64,000 nt of DNA from Chengkuizengella sp. SCS-71B (GCF_040100845.1 NZ_JAZHSH010000001.1:1302001-1366000), one strand, 5' to 3'; positions 42,348 through 51,373 are shown, counted from the stretch's first letter. Made by a program: numbers and translations. Notes: generated from the sequence alone by a model not told the origin.

Positions 42348-43262
42348 TTATTCATAGATAATTTGTTGCAAAGCTTTTTCTAAATTATCATGTTTAAAAG
42401 AAAACCCTTTGTTCAAAAATCGTTTAGGCATACATCTACGACCAGTTAGTGCAAGTTCTGGAGCTGTTTTCATAATAAAAAATGAACCAAATTTAACAAT
42501 TAGAGCTGGAACGGTCGGAGTCCATCCTTTCCCTAATACTTTTCTTAAGGTTTTCATAAATTCTTTATTTGTGACAGGATTAGGTCCAGTCACATTATAT
42601 ACTCCAGAGTATTGATTGCTTTCAATAGCATTTAAGAACATCTCATTTAGATCATCAAGGTGAATCCAGCTTATATATTGTTTACCTGAGCCTATCGTTC
42701 CACCTAGGTTTAATTTCGTTAAGTTAATGAGAGGTTCTAATGCACCTCCATCTTTTCCTAGAGCGAATCCAATACGAAAACAAGCTTGACGAGTTTTTTC
42801 ATGATTCATTTCAAAAAAAGTCTCTTCCCATTTTTCACAAACCTCAACTGAAAATCCAGTACCATGAGTCCCATTCTCATCACATTCATTTACCGTATCT
42901 CCATAAATAGCTAAAGAAGCTGCTTGTATAAATACATCGGGAGGATTACTACATTTTTTAATACTTTTATGCAATACTTTTACAGAGTTAATTCTAGAAG
43001 ATAATATACTCTCTTTATTTTTTTTAGTATAAATACAGTCCACACTTTTCCCTGTGAAATTGATAATTGCGTAACTTCCTTCAATCTCTTTTTGCCAATC
43101 CCCTAGAGTTTGACTATCCCAATGAATATATCTAATATGATCTTTAGTTGATGAAGGCTGTCTAGTTAAAATAACAACTTCATAACCTTTCATAACTAGA
43201 TAGTCAGCTAATGAAGTTCCTAAAAAACCAGAGCCACCAGGTAGTATTATTTTACGACTCAT
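42348..43262 (-). CDS. TIGR01777 family NAD(P)-binding epimerase-like protein
   Basis: Extended short-chain dehydrogenase/epimerase of 304 residues, YfcH/SulA-like family. GGSGFLGTSL is the nucleotide-binding glycine motif, followed by the family's INFTGKSVDCIYT, ASLAIYGDT (in place of the catalytic YxxxK) and YISWIHLDDL motifs. AAGGGG sits 8 bases before ATG 43262; the upstream GTG at 43271 is less likely. A second member lies at 57927. It is 20 bases from the DCC-family gene upstream, in an apparent operon. Confidence 0.85.
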   Translation of the reverse strand: MSRKIILPGGSGFLGTSLADYLVMKGYEVVILTRQPSSTKDHIRYIHWDSQTLGDWQKEIEGSYAIINFTGKSVDCIYTKKNKESILSSRINSVKVLHKSIKKCSNPPDVFIQAASLAIYGDTVNECDENGTHGTGFSVEVCEKWEETFFEMNHEKTRQACFRIGFALGKDGGALEPLINLTKLNLGGTIGSGKQYISWIHLDDLNEMFLNAIESNQYSGVYNVTGPNPVTNKEFMKTLRKVLGKGWTPTVPALIVKFGSFFIMKTAPELALTGRRCMPKRFLNKGFSFKHDNLEKALQQIIYE

Positions 43263-43282
43263 TGATCTCACCCCTTATGCTA

Positions 43283-43684
43283 CTATTCTAGAAATTTTTC
43301 TCTATGTTCCTTACTTGGAATCAAACACTGTTCACTCTTGCCAAACCATCGATATCTATTTTTTGCAATAATATCATACACAACATCTCTTATTGATTTT
43401 GGTATAAGGATGAAAGCAAAAAGGATAGGCCATAATTTTTTTAATAGTAAACATAAACGAAGCGCTGCAGTTGATTTAGTATAGGCTTTGTTTCCTTGAA
43501 TAAGGACAATTGTGCTTATTTCTTTTGTGTTTAAGTTATACTGCTTAAGAAACTTTTGACCAGCATTGGATTGCAATGAAGCGAATTTTATGTTCCCTCT
43601 TAAATCTCTTGGAAGAATAAATTGAACAACACCGTTACATAAATTGCAAACACCATCAAAAAGTAAAATAGATGTTTTATTCAT
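43283..43684 (-). CDS. DCC-family thiol-disulfide oxidoreductase
   Basis: Thioredoxin-like DCC family (DUF393) protein of 133 residues. The name-giving motif appears as LFDGVCNLCNGVVQF near the N-terminus, with a CxxC redox pair, and FASLQSNAGQKFL follows as usual. AAGGAG precedes the ATG. It is the first gene of a three-gene leftward operon with the TIGR01777 and PyrD-like membrane proteins. Confidence 0.87.
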   Translation of the reverse strand: MNKTSILLFDGVCNLCNGVVQFILPRDLRGNIKFASLQSNAGQKFLKQYNLNTKEISTIVLIQGNKAYTKSTAALRLCLLLKKLWPILFAFILIPKSIRDVVYDIIAKNRYRWFGKSEQCLIPSKEHREKFLE

Positions 43685-43916
43685 TGTAATTAGCTCCTTA
43701 CTGTTCTAAGTATAACTTGAACGTATTGATTTTGATTAGTTCTAAATTTTATAGTACTTTGCTAAAGTAAAAAACTAATGGAATAGATATTCAGAAAAAT
43801 ATGGTAAAATATTGTTAGTTGGATATCGCAGACCCTTACTCAAAATATCATAACAAAGAAGCTTATACCAACTCATTCCATCAAATGGGTAACTTTTTAA
43901 AAAGGGGAAATTAAAA

Positions 43917-44384
43917 ATGACTATTGAATTAATAGCTATGTCTGCAGTTCATTATGAAAAATTTATCTCACATAGTATAGATCATTTTGCTAATGAAAAA
44001 GTTAAAGCGGGTACATGGTCTCAGGAGGAGGCACTGAATAAATCAAAAGAGACTTTTGAGCGTTTATTACCTCAAGGGTTAAATACAAATCTACACCATT
44101 TACTTTCTATCGTAAATGAAGAGAAAACGATAGGGTGGCTATGGTATTTTTTTGATGATTCAAAGTTACAAAAAGAAGCTTTTATATACGAATTTTACTT
44201 AGATGAAGAACATAGAGGGAAGGGCTACGGAAAAGACTCTCTCATAGCATTGGAAAAGATGTCAAAAGAAAAAGGAATTGAAAAGATATCTCTCCATGTT
44301 TTTGCTCACAACGAACGTGCGATTAACCTATATAAAAAAATGAATTATGAACCTACGGATATTAGCATGTCTAAAAAAATTTAG
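43917..44384 (+). CDS. GNAT N-acetyltransferase
   Basis: Acetyltransferase of 155 residues with the acetyl-CoA loop EEHRGKGYGKDSLIALE (about 100-116) and the following HVFAHNERAINLYKKMNYEPT segment. The start follows AAAGGGG. It is convergent with the two-component operon; the substrate is unknown. Confidence 0.85.
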   Translation: MTIELIAMSAVHYEKFISHSIDHFANEKVKAGTWSQEEALNKSKETFERLLPQGLNTNLHHLLSIVNEEKTIGWLWYFFDDSKLQKEAFIYEFYLDEEHRGKGYGKDSLIALEKMSKEKGIEKISLHVFAHNERAINLYKKMNYEPTDISMSKKI

Positions 44385-44609
44385 TAACATTATTATTTCG
44401 TAAATTTTTCTTCTTTATAAACGATTACTGTTTAAAACGATTACATTAAAAGCTGACAACTATTAAGAAAAAGGGAGAGGAATCGTTACAATTTAAGGGG
44501 AGAATTTTACATACCCAATTACTATTCAAGTTGATGGAAAAATACGGTATCAAGTTTCTTAATTCTAATATTCAGAACTATAAGCTTTTGGATGACTTTG
44601 GTTGCGAGT

Positions 44610-45230
44610 CTATAGTCCCTTTCTTTTCACTTTTTTAACGGCTTCCTTGCTGCTTTTTACACCTAGCTTTTTTAAAATTTTATTGACTTGGTTCTTTAAT
44701 GTACTTTCTGATTTATATAATTTTTTTCCGATTTCCGTTTGTGTCATGCCTTTTTCGATATGCTCGAATACTTCTTTTTCGGCAGGTGTTAGTTTTTGAA
44801 GCTGTTCTTCTCTTTTTAAACGATGGAATTCTTCTTTGAAAACATCCATCGGATGTGAATGAGAAAAGGCAAGGCGTATGACATGTGGGAGTTGTTCAAA
44901 ATTGGGTTTAGCTACATAATTAATTGCTCCTGCTGTAAATGCTTTTTTTATAATTTCCTCATCATTTAAAGAGGTGAGCATGATGATTTTAGCTTCGGGA
45001 TTTGACTCAGAGATCTCAACAGCTGTATAAATTCCATCTAGTTGATTTTCAGTTAAGTTAATATCTAATAAAACAACATCAAATTTTGTATTAGATACGA
45101 GTTCTAAAGCTTCTTCGTGAGTTGTGGTTTTACCAATCACTTGAAAATCATTTTCTTGATTTAAAAACTCGCTAATCATATGCAGCCAATCTAAATCGTC
45201 TTCAACTAACAATATTTTAATTTTATTCAT
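44610..45230 (-). CDS. Response regulator, NarL/FixJ type
   Basis: Two-component response regulator of 206 residues. The receiver domain (about 1-120) has the acidic pocket (LVEDDLDW), the phosphoacceptor Asp in DVVLLDINLTE, a Thr/Ser switch (IIMLTSLND) and Lys in VAKPN. A LuxR-type helix-turn-helix occupies the C-terminus (LTPAEKEVFEHIEKGMTQTEIGKKL). GGAG is 7 bases before ATG 45230; the upstream TTG at 45236 is rejected. It is partner of the histidine kinase 21 bases upstream. Confidence 0.9.
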   Translation of the reverse strand: MNKIKILLVEDDLDWLHMISEFLNQENDFQVIGKTTTHEEALELVSNTKFDVVLLDINLTENQLDGIYTAVEISESNPEAKIIMLTSLNDEEIIKKAFTAGAINYVAKPNFEQLPHVIRLAFSHSHPMDVFKEEFHRLKREEQLQKLTPAEKEVFEHIEKGMTQTEIGKKLYKSESTLKNQVNKILKKLGVKSSKEAVKKVKRKGL

Positions 45231-45251
45231 AGACAAACTCCATTCTCATTC

Positions 45252-46607
45252 TCAAACTATCATATAATTTGGAAACAACAACTTAACTTCAGTTCCCTTA
45301 TTTTCTTCACTATACAGTTCAATTGAACCACCACATTGCTGCATGACATTATAACAGTAGGATAAACCTAACCCATAATTCTGCGTTTTATTTTTTGTCG
45401 TGAAGAACGGATCTAATACATATTTTAAATTTTCGCTAGAAATACCTTTTCCGTTATCCTTTATGGATACAACGATGTGTTTTCGAGTTTTGTAGGTGTC
45501 CACAGATAATGATCCTCCTATAGGCATGGATTCTATGGCATTTTTCAAGATATTGTTAAATACTTCTTGGATATGTATCCGATCACAAAATAGATTACTG
45601 CTTTCAATGAATACTAAATTGACTTCGATCTCTTTTTCATCTAAATCTGACTTTAAGTTCTCTAAGCACTCTACGATTAATTCTTCAAGATTATTTGTTG
45701 TTTCTATAAATTTTATGTCCTTCATCTGATCTTGGATGCGGTCAACCATTTCCTGCATATGATTTGATGCTTTATTAATAATTTTAAAATAAGTATCTAC
45801 ATCTTGATTGGTTTCTTCTAATGATTTTTTTAAGTTTTTTGTAGTTAAAGTAATTTTTCCAATTTCATTTTTTAAAGTATGATTTAAGATAGCTGTACCG
45901 GAACTTACTGATTTTATCATTGTATTTAAGTGATCTTTTTCAATGTTCACTTTCATACCTAACACCCCATAACGGAAGCTGAAAAAAAGAGCAGTGACTA
46001 ATGAAAATATTATAAAAACACTAACGTAAGGGAAAAAATTGAAATTAGGATTATACACTCTCATGATGTTTATAAAGAAAAGAATAGACAATATTGTAGG
46101 TACTATGATGATAAAAGTGATAAGTTTATTTTTCCTCTTTAATAGATGTTTTTCAGTTATAAATGTGTACGCTAATAAAAAACATGAGAAGAGATAATAA
46201 GGTGCAACCCAGTAAAGTAAAATTAAATGATTTAATTTCAACATAGGGAAGTATGAAGCCGTAAAAAACATGAATGCAATAGGAAGTAAAAGAACAACTT
46301 TTAAAAAAGAACGCCATTTTTTATTAAAAACTTCAGAGTAAACAATTGCAAAAACAAGTACTCCATAAGGTGTTAAAGTTTGATTGGTAAAATCTAATAT
46401 AGATTGAAGTTTAGTTAAGAAATCATATAGATTTAAAAAATTATCTTTTGAGAGTGAGGGCAAGACCAAGGATCTTATCGTGTCTGCTAGGCCGCCTAAG
46501 CTGGCAAATAACAAAAAGACTGATGCCCAACGATTGGACTCATTTTTGGGATTGATGATGACTAAAAATATAGCAATGATAAATAATATAATAAAATAAA
46601 AAAACAT
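45252..46607 (-). CDS. Membrane sensor histidine kinase
   Basis: Sensor kinase of 451 residues. The N-terminal half has about seven hydrophobic helices (residues 1-220), a membrane-embedded sensor of 7TM type. A short dimerisation helix carries the probable phosphoacceptor in ILNHTLKNEIGKI (His near 242). The ATP-binding domain shows the N box (EVFNNILKNAIESMP), G1 (VSIKDNGKGIS) and G2 (NYGLGLSYC). AAAGGTG precedes the ATG. The following response regulator is its likely partner. The signal is unknown. Confidence 0.88.
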   Translation of the reverse strand: MFFYFIILFIIAIFLVIINPKNESNRWASVFLLFASLGGLADTIRSLVLPSLSKDNFLNLYDFLTKLQSILDFTNQTLTPYGVLVFAIVYSEVFNKKWRSFLKVVLLLPIAFMFFTASYFPMLKLNHLILLYWVAPYYLFSCFLLAYTFITEKHLLKRKNKLITFIIIVPTILSILFFINIMRVYNPNFNFFPYVSVFIIFSLVTALFFSFRYGVLGMKVNIEKDHLNTMIKSVSSGTAILNHTLKNEIGKITLTTKNLKKSLEETNQDVDTYFKIINKASNHMQEMVDRIQDQMKDIKFIETTNNLEELIVECLENLKSDLDEKEIEVNLVFIESSNLFCDRIHIQEVFNNILKNAIESMPIGGSLSVDTYKTRKHIVVSIKDNGKGISSENLKYVLDPFFTTKNKTQNYGLGLSYCYNVMQQCGGSIELYSEENKGTEVKLLFPNYMIV

Positions 46608-46662
46608 TTAAATCACCTTTGGTTCATAAGTAATATTCTTTGAATATCATAACATGATTTAG

Positions 46663-46696
46663 GTAAAAAAAAGAAAAGATCGGGTATACCCGATCC
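46663..46696 (-). terminator. Terminator of the MFS transporter gene
   Basis: GATCGGGTATACCCGATC (46678-46695) is a fully self-complementary hairpin, and on the minus strand it is followed by a T-rich run (46663-46677). It lies just after the transporter stop. Confidence 0.82.
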
Positions 46697-46700
46697 AAAT

Positions 46701-47927
46701 TTACAATGAATAATCTAAATTTCGTTTTGTTTTTTTCATGAGCATATTTACATATAAAAATAAAGGAAATCCAATAGCACTAATTAAAGCTAAGATACCA
46801 AACACAATTTCTGGTGCCCCATAACCAAATGCACCTAATAATACTCCACCTATAAAAGGTCCTACAGAGCCACCAAGCGAGGTGAATCCCATCGCTCCAA
46901 AATAAGTTCCCTTCATTGAAGGATCAGCAATCTGATCAACAAACAGGTCATACATCGTAAACATCATGACTTCACCTATAGTAAAGATGATCATTGATAA
47001 TCCGATCAAAAAGATAGACTCAAATAATCCTACTCCGAATAATCCGATAGAAGTTGTAAGAGTACCTAACATGATTGATATAATTGGCGAGAACTTTTTA
47101 CCTATACGAGTCACAGGATATTGGACAACGAGTACCGTAATCGCATTTAAAATTATGAGAGAAGTATATAAGGCAACTCCATTTTCAAAGTAAGTAACAT
47201 TTTCAAAAAATTGTGGCATTGTGGAACCAAATTGAGAATAACCTATAACTCCAAATATAAAGGCAATAACTGCTACTAGAAAAACTAAGTCTTGTCGCAA
47301 TGCGCTCAAAGCTTTCATCATTGTTACTTTTTCTTTTACTTCTATTTTTTTATTTGAATCTCTATGTTTTGGTAAAATATATAATAGGGAAATTGCATAC
47401 AACAAATATACGATTGCAGTGATTACAAAGGTTATGGTAGATTTAGAGCTTCCTATTAAGAATCCCACTAGTGGTCCGAACGCTGCACCAACGTTAATTG
47501 CAGCATATCTTAAATTAAATACAAGTAGTTTATTTTTCTGTTTTGTAACATCAGACAATAATGCCCTTGAGGATGGTTCGAAAAAGGAACTGCATAATCC
47601 GTTAAGTGCGTTTAATATAAAAAACATAAATACATGAGTGGCTAAAGCAAAACCTAAAAAAACAAAGGCCCATACAAAAATTGAGATGAGCATTACATTT
47701 TCTCGTCCGTATCGATCCGATAAATTTCCGCCTATGAAACTACCAAATATTCTTACAAGTGCGCTTACTCCTAAGATAACCCCTATCATTTCAGGGCTAA
47801 TTCCATGAACCTTAGATAAATAAATAGCCAGAAAAGGCATGGTCATAAAGGTAGCTGCACGAGTAAAAAGAGTTCCAAATATAATACTTTTACTTACTGG
47901 GTTAATCGATCTAAATCTTTCTATCAT
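46701..47927 (-). CDS. Major facilitator superfamily transporter
   Basis: Integral membrane protein of 408 residues with about 12 hydrophobic helices, resembling drug/efflux MFS proteins of Bacillales. The cytoplasmic loop between helices 2 and 3 has GGNLSDRYGREN, the MFS motif A, and the TM5 region GAAFGPLVGFLIG resembles the antiporter motif C. The ribosome binding site is modest. Substrate cannot be given; drug export is an inference from motif C. Confidence 0.85.
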   Translation of the reverse strand: MIERFRSINPVSKSIIFGTLFTRAATFMTMPFLAIYLSKVHGISPEMIGVILGVSALVRIFGSFIGGNLSDRYGRENVMLISIFVWAFVFLGFALATHVFMFFILNALNGLCSSFFEPSSRALLSDVTKQKNKLLVFNLRYAAINVGAAFGPLVGFLIGSSKSTITFVITAIVYLLYAISLLYILPKHRDSNKKIEVKEKVTMMKALSALRQDLVFLVAVIAFIFGVIGYSQFGSTMPQFFENVTYFENGVALYTSLIILNAITVLVVQYPVTRIGKKFSPIISIMLGTLTTSIGLFGVGLFESIFLIGLSMIIFTIGEVMMFTMYDLFVDQIADPSMKGTYFGAMGFTSLGGSVGPFIGGVLLGAFGYGAPEIVFGILALISAIGFPLFLYVNMLMKKTKRNLDYSL

Positions 47928-48053
47928 GTAGTCGCCTTCTTCCGTGTTTTAGATATTGAGAAATTATACATGAATCCGATCATTTAATCAAACAAATGTT
48001 CTTATAAATTAGTTAGTTAGGTTCTTAGTTATATTTTTTTACAACATTTGTTT

Positions 48054-48090
48054 CATTTAATGAAACTTAGTTTCATTAAATGGGTTTTTT
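48054..48090 (+). promoter_or_regulatory. Perfect 13-bp hairpin with T tract in the MFS-48381 gap
   Basis: CATTTAATGAAAC (48054-48066), loop TTA, GTTTCATTAAATG (48070-48082), then GG and six T. It has the form of a plus-strand terminator, yet no plus-strand gene lies upstream, so it might end a small RNA or act as an operator for the divergent transporter. The rest of 47928-48380 shows no gene. Confidence 0.5.
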
Positions 48091-48380
48091 ATATTATACT
48101 GAATGTTAACAAATAAAACCACACTTTTTTAATGTAGTTTTTATTTTTTGATAATTTCTCTATTACAATGCTTATATTAAAATTTTATCTAATGTATGCA
48201 GTTATAACATCGGCTTTAATAAGAGTTGAAGATGGGGAATGGATTAAATATACTAGGTTTTAAACTGCAATCTTCTGTTTGAGCTTTATCCCGTTATATT
48301 ATTTGTAAAATAAAACCGCAACATTTTTTAACCTTTTTTGTATAAGGTTTACTTATAATTTTTATATGGAGGATTAATAG

Positions 48381-49031
48381 ATGAACTTTAAATTATTGCA
48401 ATCTATCATATTAATATGTCTAATTCTTATTGTATTCTCAATGTTTCCATCACAAAATTATGGTTGTTCTGTAGTTTCAAAAAGTATTGAATACTTCTAT
48501 AACAATGAGGATATAGAAGGAATCATTTATGGTGACGCGATAAGTGTAAAGAATGGTAGACAAGCTAATATACAAGTGATTTCATACATAAGTCCGCAAA
48601 GATTAGCTGAAGAAATATCATTACCTAAAACAAATAGAACGCCTATGCCTAGAAATACTAGTTGTGAAGGTGTTGATTTATCAGACAAGTTTGATGAAGG
48701 TAAAAAATATATCGTGTTTTTATCGTCTGTATCTCCTAATATTGAATTATTAGCTCCAGATGGGTATACTGCTTTTGAAGTTAGTGATGGTTACCTTTTA
48801 GATTCAATACGTGATATTCCACTAGAACCAATTGACTTGGTCTTAAGTTCTTTTTCTGAACAATTAAATCTTCCACTAAGAGATTTTGAAAAAGATATTA
48901 ACAGCGTAACACTTTTCATTGTCTTTTTGGGTTTAATTTTATTAGGATATATGGGTTTTAAGTGGATTTCAAAAACAAGAAGGAGAGGCAATCACAAATT
49001 TCCAAAATCAAACTTTCTCAATTTTAAATAA
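48381..49031 (+). CDS. Hypothetical exported, membrane-anchored protein
   Basis: Protein of 216 residues I do not recognise at family level. It begins with a hydrophobic signal (LLQSIILICLILIVFSMF), followed soon after by a Cys (NYGCSVV) that might be lipidated but lacks a clean lipobox. The middle (about 30-165) is an extracytoplasmic domain with two more Cys. A second hydrophobic helix (about 173-195) precedes a basic tail (KTRRRGNHK), so the C-terminus is inside. GGAGG precedes the ATG. It stands alone before the argS leader. Confidence 0.7.
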   Translation: MNFKLLQSIILICLILIVFSMFPSQNYGCSVVSKSIEYFYNNEDIEGIIYGDAISVKNGRQANIQVISYISPQRLAEEISLPKTNRTPMPRNTSCEGVDLSDKFDEGKKYIVFLSSVSPNIELLAPDGYTAFEVSDGYLLDSIRDIPLEPIDLVLSSFSEQLNLPLRDFEKDINSVTLFIVFLGLILLGYMGFKWISKTRRRGNHKFPKSNFLNFK

Positions 49032-49139
49032 TTATTTGGCTTTGTGCATCTTCGATGTTTAAAAAGTTAATCCCCTCTTTACATTCAAAACCGTTTCATT
49101 TAAAATGTTCATAATATAATTTTAACATCATAATCAGTG

Positions 49140-49367
49140 ATTGGGAGAGTACTCATGTTTGAGAGTCAAAGCGAGCCGAGCTGGGTGGAAGTCGGTACGG
49201 AGAACATGAAGAAGCGGACCCATGAGATGATCTTTTGAACATAAAAGTAGGAAGATCCGGTAACTCCGATATCGTTTTGAGCGGCATTAACTATAAACAA
49301 TGCACATTGAGTGGTACCACGGGAAAATACATAACTCTCGTCTCTATAATTGAGGCGGGAGTTTTTC
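49140..49367 (+). promoter_or_regulatory. T-box leader of argS
   Basis: tRNA-sensing leader RNA. Stem I is closed by CTCATG (49152-49157) and CATGAG (49221-49226) and contains AGAGT and GGTGGAAGTCGG landmarks. The T-box sequence TGAGTGGTACCACG is at 49308-49321. A terminator of G-C and G-U pairs (AACTCTCGTCTC 49333-49344 with GAGGCGGGAGTT 49352-49363) ends in five T. The downstream gene is arginyl-tRNA synthetase, so uncharged tRNA-Arg should favour antitermination. CGG at 49215-49217 on the 3' side of stem I is a candidate specifier codon, but I could not fold the loop with certainty. Confidence 0.88.
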
Positions 49368-49387
49368 AATTCATGGATGAATTGATG

Positions 49388-49540
49388 TCGACGTTGGCCA
49401 CATGGACGTGGTTGGTGTTAGTCGAGGAACCTTAATTGGACGAACTGCCAAAACAGGATGTTTTGGTGCATCGTTGTCCACAAGGAAGTGGACGATTTTA
49501 GATGTAAACATTAATACGTTCACCACAAGGATGTGGTGAG
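49388..49540 (+). promoter_or_regulatory. Array of four GGA-loop hairpins between T-box terminator and argS
   Basis: Four consecutive stem-loops display GGA in the loop closed by AC/GU pairs. The stems are CCAC/GTGG (loop ATGGAC, 49398-49411), CCAAAAC/GTTTTGG (loop AGGAT, 49448-49466), GTCCAC/GTGGAC (loop AAGGAA, 49476-49493) and CACCAC/GTGGTG (loop AAGGAT, 49521-49538). The core ACAnGGAnGT matches the known CsrA/RsmA binding consensus. Stem sequences differ while loops agree, as expected for a selected RNA structure. The hairpins lie after the terminator, so they are in the read-through argS mRNA or in an RNA of their own. Confidence 0.65.
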
Positions 49541-49600
49541 AACTTAGCCAGCGAATCTATGGAAAATGAATTGTAATATCAAAATCAAGGAGTGAGAAAG

Positions 49601-51310
49601 ATGCTAAAACAGACCATTGCTAACATATTAAAGGATGTTATACTACTAAGCTCAGAAGAAATTGAACAATTGCTTGAAGTTCCACCAAATGCAGAACTAG
49701 GAGATATTGCTTTCCCTTGTTTTATACTAGCTAAAAAGTACAAAAAAAATCCATCAATTATAGCTGCAGAATTGGTAGAACAATTAAAAAATGATCTAAA
49801 ACTTGATAATATCAACATACAAGCTCATGGATCTTACATCAACTTTTTCTTTGAAACCAAAGTTTGGTCAGAAAAATTATTAAATTCTATTTTACAAGAA
49901 GATTTTACAAAGTTGGATATTGGCAACAATGAACGTATTATCATTGACATGTCTTCACCTAACATTGCCAAACCTTTTGGTATTGGACACCTTCGTTCCA
50001 CCATGATTGGAAATGCTTTGTATCACATATATAAAGTTGCGGGGTATGATGCTGTTAGAGTGAATCATTTAGGGGACTGGGGAACCCAATTCGGTAAACA
50101 AATCACCGCATATAAACGTTGGGGAGATCCTCAAAAAATGAAAGAAAATGCGATGCATGAATGCCTTCAGTTATACGTGAAATTCCATGAGGAAGCAGAG
50201 CAGGACCCTGAACTTGAAAAAGAAGCACGTTTATGGTTTAAGAAGCTGGAAAATGGTGATGAGGAAGCAACAAAACTTTGGAATTATTTTATTGAATTAA
50301 GTCTTAAAGAGTTTAAAATGATGTATGAAAAACTAGGTGTAGACTTTGACCATTATTTAGGAGAAAGTTTTTATAACGATAAAATGGAACCTGTTGTAAT
50401 AGAGCTTAAAGAAAAAGGTCTACTTGAAGAAAGTGAAGGGGCCATGGTTGTTCGTTTAGAGGAATTAGATATGCCTCCATGTTTAATATTAAAATCAGAT
50501 GGTACAACGATATATCCTACAAGAGATTTGGCTACAGCCATTTATCGCCATGAACAAATGAAAGGAAGTAAAATCTTATATGTAGTTGGAGCAGAGCAGC
50601 AATTACATTTTAAGCAAGTTTTTGCAGTGCTTGATAAAATGGGTAAAGGTTGGTCCAGTGATTGTGAGCATATTCCTTTTGGTTTAATGAAATTTGAAGG
50701 CAAAAAGATGTCTACACGTCGCGGTAAGGTTATCTTTTTAGAAAAAGTGTTAGAAGAAGCAGTTACAAAAGCCAAAGAGATTATTAATCAAAAAAATCCT
50801 AATTTGTTTAACAAGGATGAAGTTGCTGAGGCCATAGGAATTGGATCAGTTATATTTAATGATTTGAAAAATAATCGCGTACAGGAAGTGGACTTTTCAC
50901 TTGAAGATGCTTTAAACTTTGAAGGGGAGACAGGACCTTATGTTCAATATACTTATGCTCGTACTCAAAGTTTACTTGAAAAAGGGGATTGGGATGAGAC
51001 TTGGAAAAGTACCCATTCATCCATAGTTAATGGGGATTATTTAAAAGATCAATCTTCATGGAATTTGACAAAAGAGCTTATGAATTTCCCAAATATAATT
51101 AAACTGACATTAAATAAAAATGAACCTTCTGTTGTTGCTCGTTACGCTCTAGAAGTTGCCAAAAAATTTAATCGCTATTATAATCAAGTGCGTATAAATG
51201 TGGAAGATACAGAAGAAAAGAAGTCTAAATTAGTGCTTACGTTTGCCACAGGGAAAATCTTAAAACAAGCCTTACAATGTTTAGGTCTTCAATCACCGTC
51301 AAAAATATAG
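49601..51310 (+). CDS. argS: Arginyl-tRNA synthetase
   Basis: Class I aminoacyl-tRNA synthetase of 569 residues that charges tRNA-Arg. The N-terminal arginyl-specific domain is followed by the HIGH-type motif in SSPNIAKPFGIGHLRSTM and the KMSKS-type region GKKMSTRRGKVIFLEKV. The C-terminal anticodon-binding helical domain is complete. AAGGAG (49587-49592) sits 8 bases before ATG 49601; the GTG at 49592 overlaps that site and is rejected. Control is by the T-box upstream and possibly by the GGA hairpins. Whether it is the only argS in the genome cannot be told. Confidence 0.93.
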   Translation: MLKQTIANILKDVILLSSEEIEQLLEVPPNAELGDIAFPCFILAKKYKKNPSIIAAELVEQLKNDLKLDNINIQAHGSYINFFFETKVWSEKLLNSILQEDFTKLDIGNNERIIIDMSSPNIAKPFGIGHLRSTMIGNALYHIYKVAGYDAVRVNHLGDWGTQFGKQITAYKRWGDPQKMKENAMHECLQLYVKFHEEAEQDPELEKEARLWFKKLENGDEEATKLWNYFIELSLKEFKMMYEKLGVDFDHYLGESFYNDKMEPVVIELKEKGLLEESEGAMVVRLEELDMPPCLILKSDGTTIYPTRDLATAIYRHEQMKGSKILYVVGAEQQLHFKQVFAVLDKMGKGWSSDCEHIPFGLMKFEGKKMSTRRGKVIFLEKVLEEAVTKAKEIINQKNPNLFNKDEVAEAIGIGSVIFNDLKNNRVQEVDFSLEDALNFEGETGPYVQYTYARTQSLLEKGDWDETWKSTHSSIVNGDYLKDQSSWNLTKELMNFPNIIKLTLNKNEPSVVARYALEVAKKFNRYYNQVRINVEDTEEKKSKLVLTFATGKILKQALQCLGLQSPSKI

Positions 51311-51373
51311 ATAATGAAGAAATCGATGAAATTAACTCGAACAATACAGCAAAAAACTAAAAGGAGTAGAACA

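Noticed and set aside
44496-44570. Short plus-strand stretch reading PITIQVDGKIRYQVS, resembling an aminoacyl-tRNA synthetase C-terminus
   Set aside because: Only about 17 codons match, with no start and no other part of such a gene nearby; coincidence cannot be excluded.
49235-49435. Open frame across the T-box leader
   Set aside because: It lies inside the structured leader and terminator, so it is explained by RNA structure rather than by a protein.
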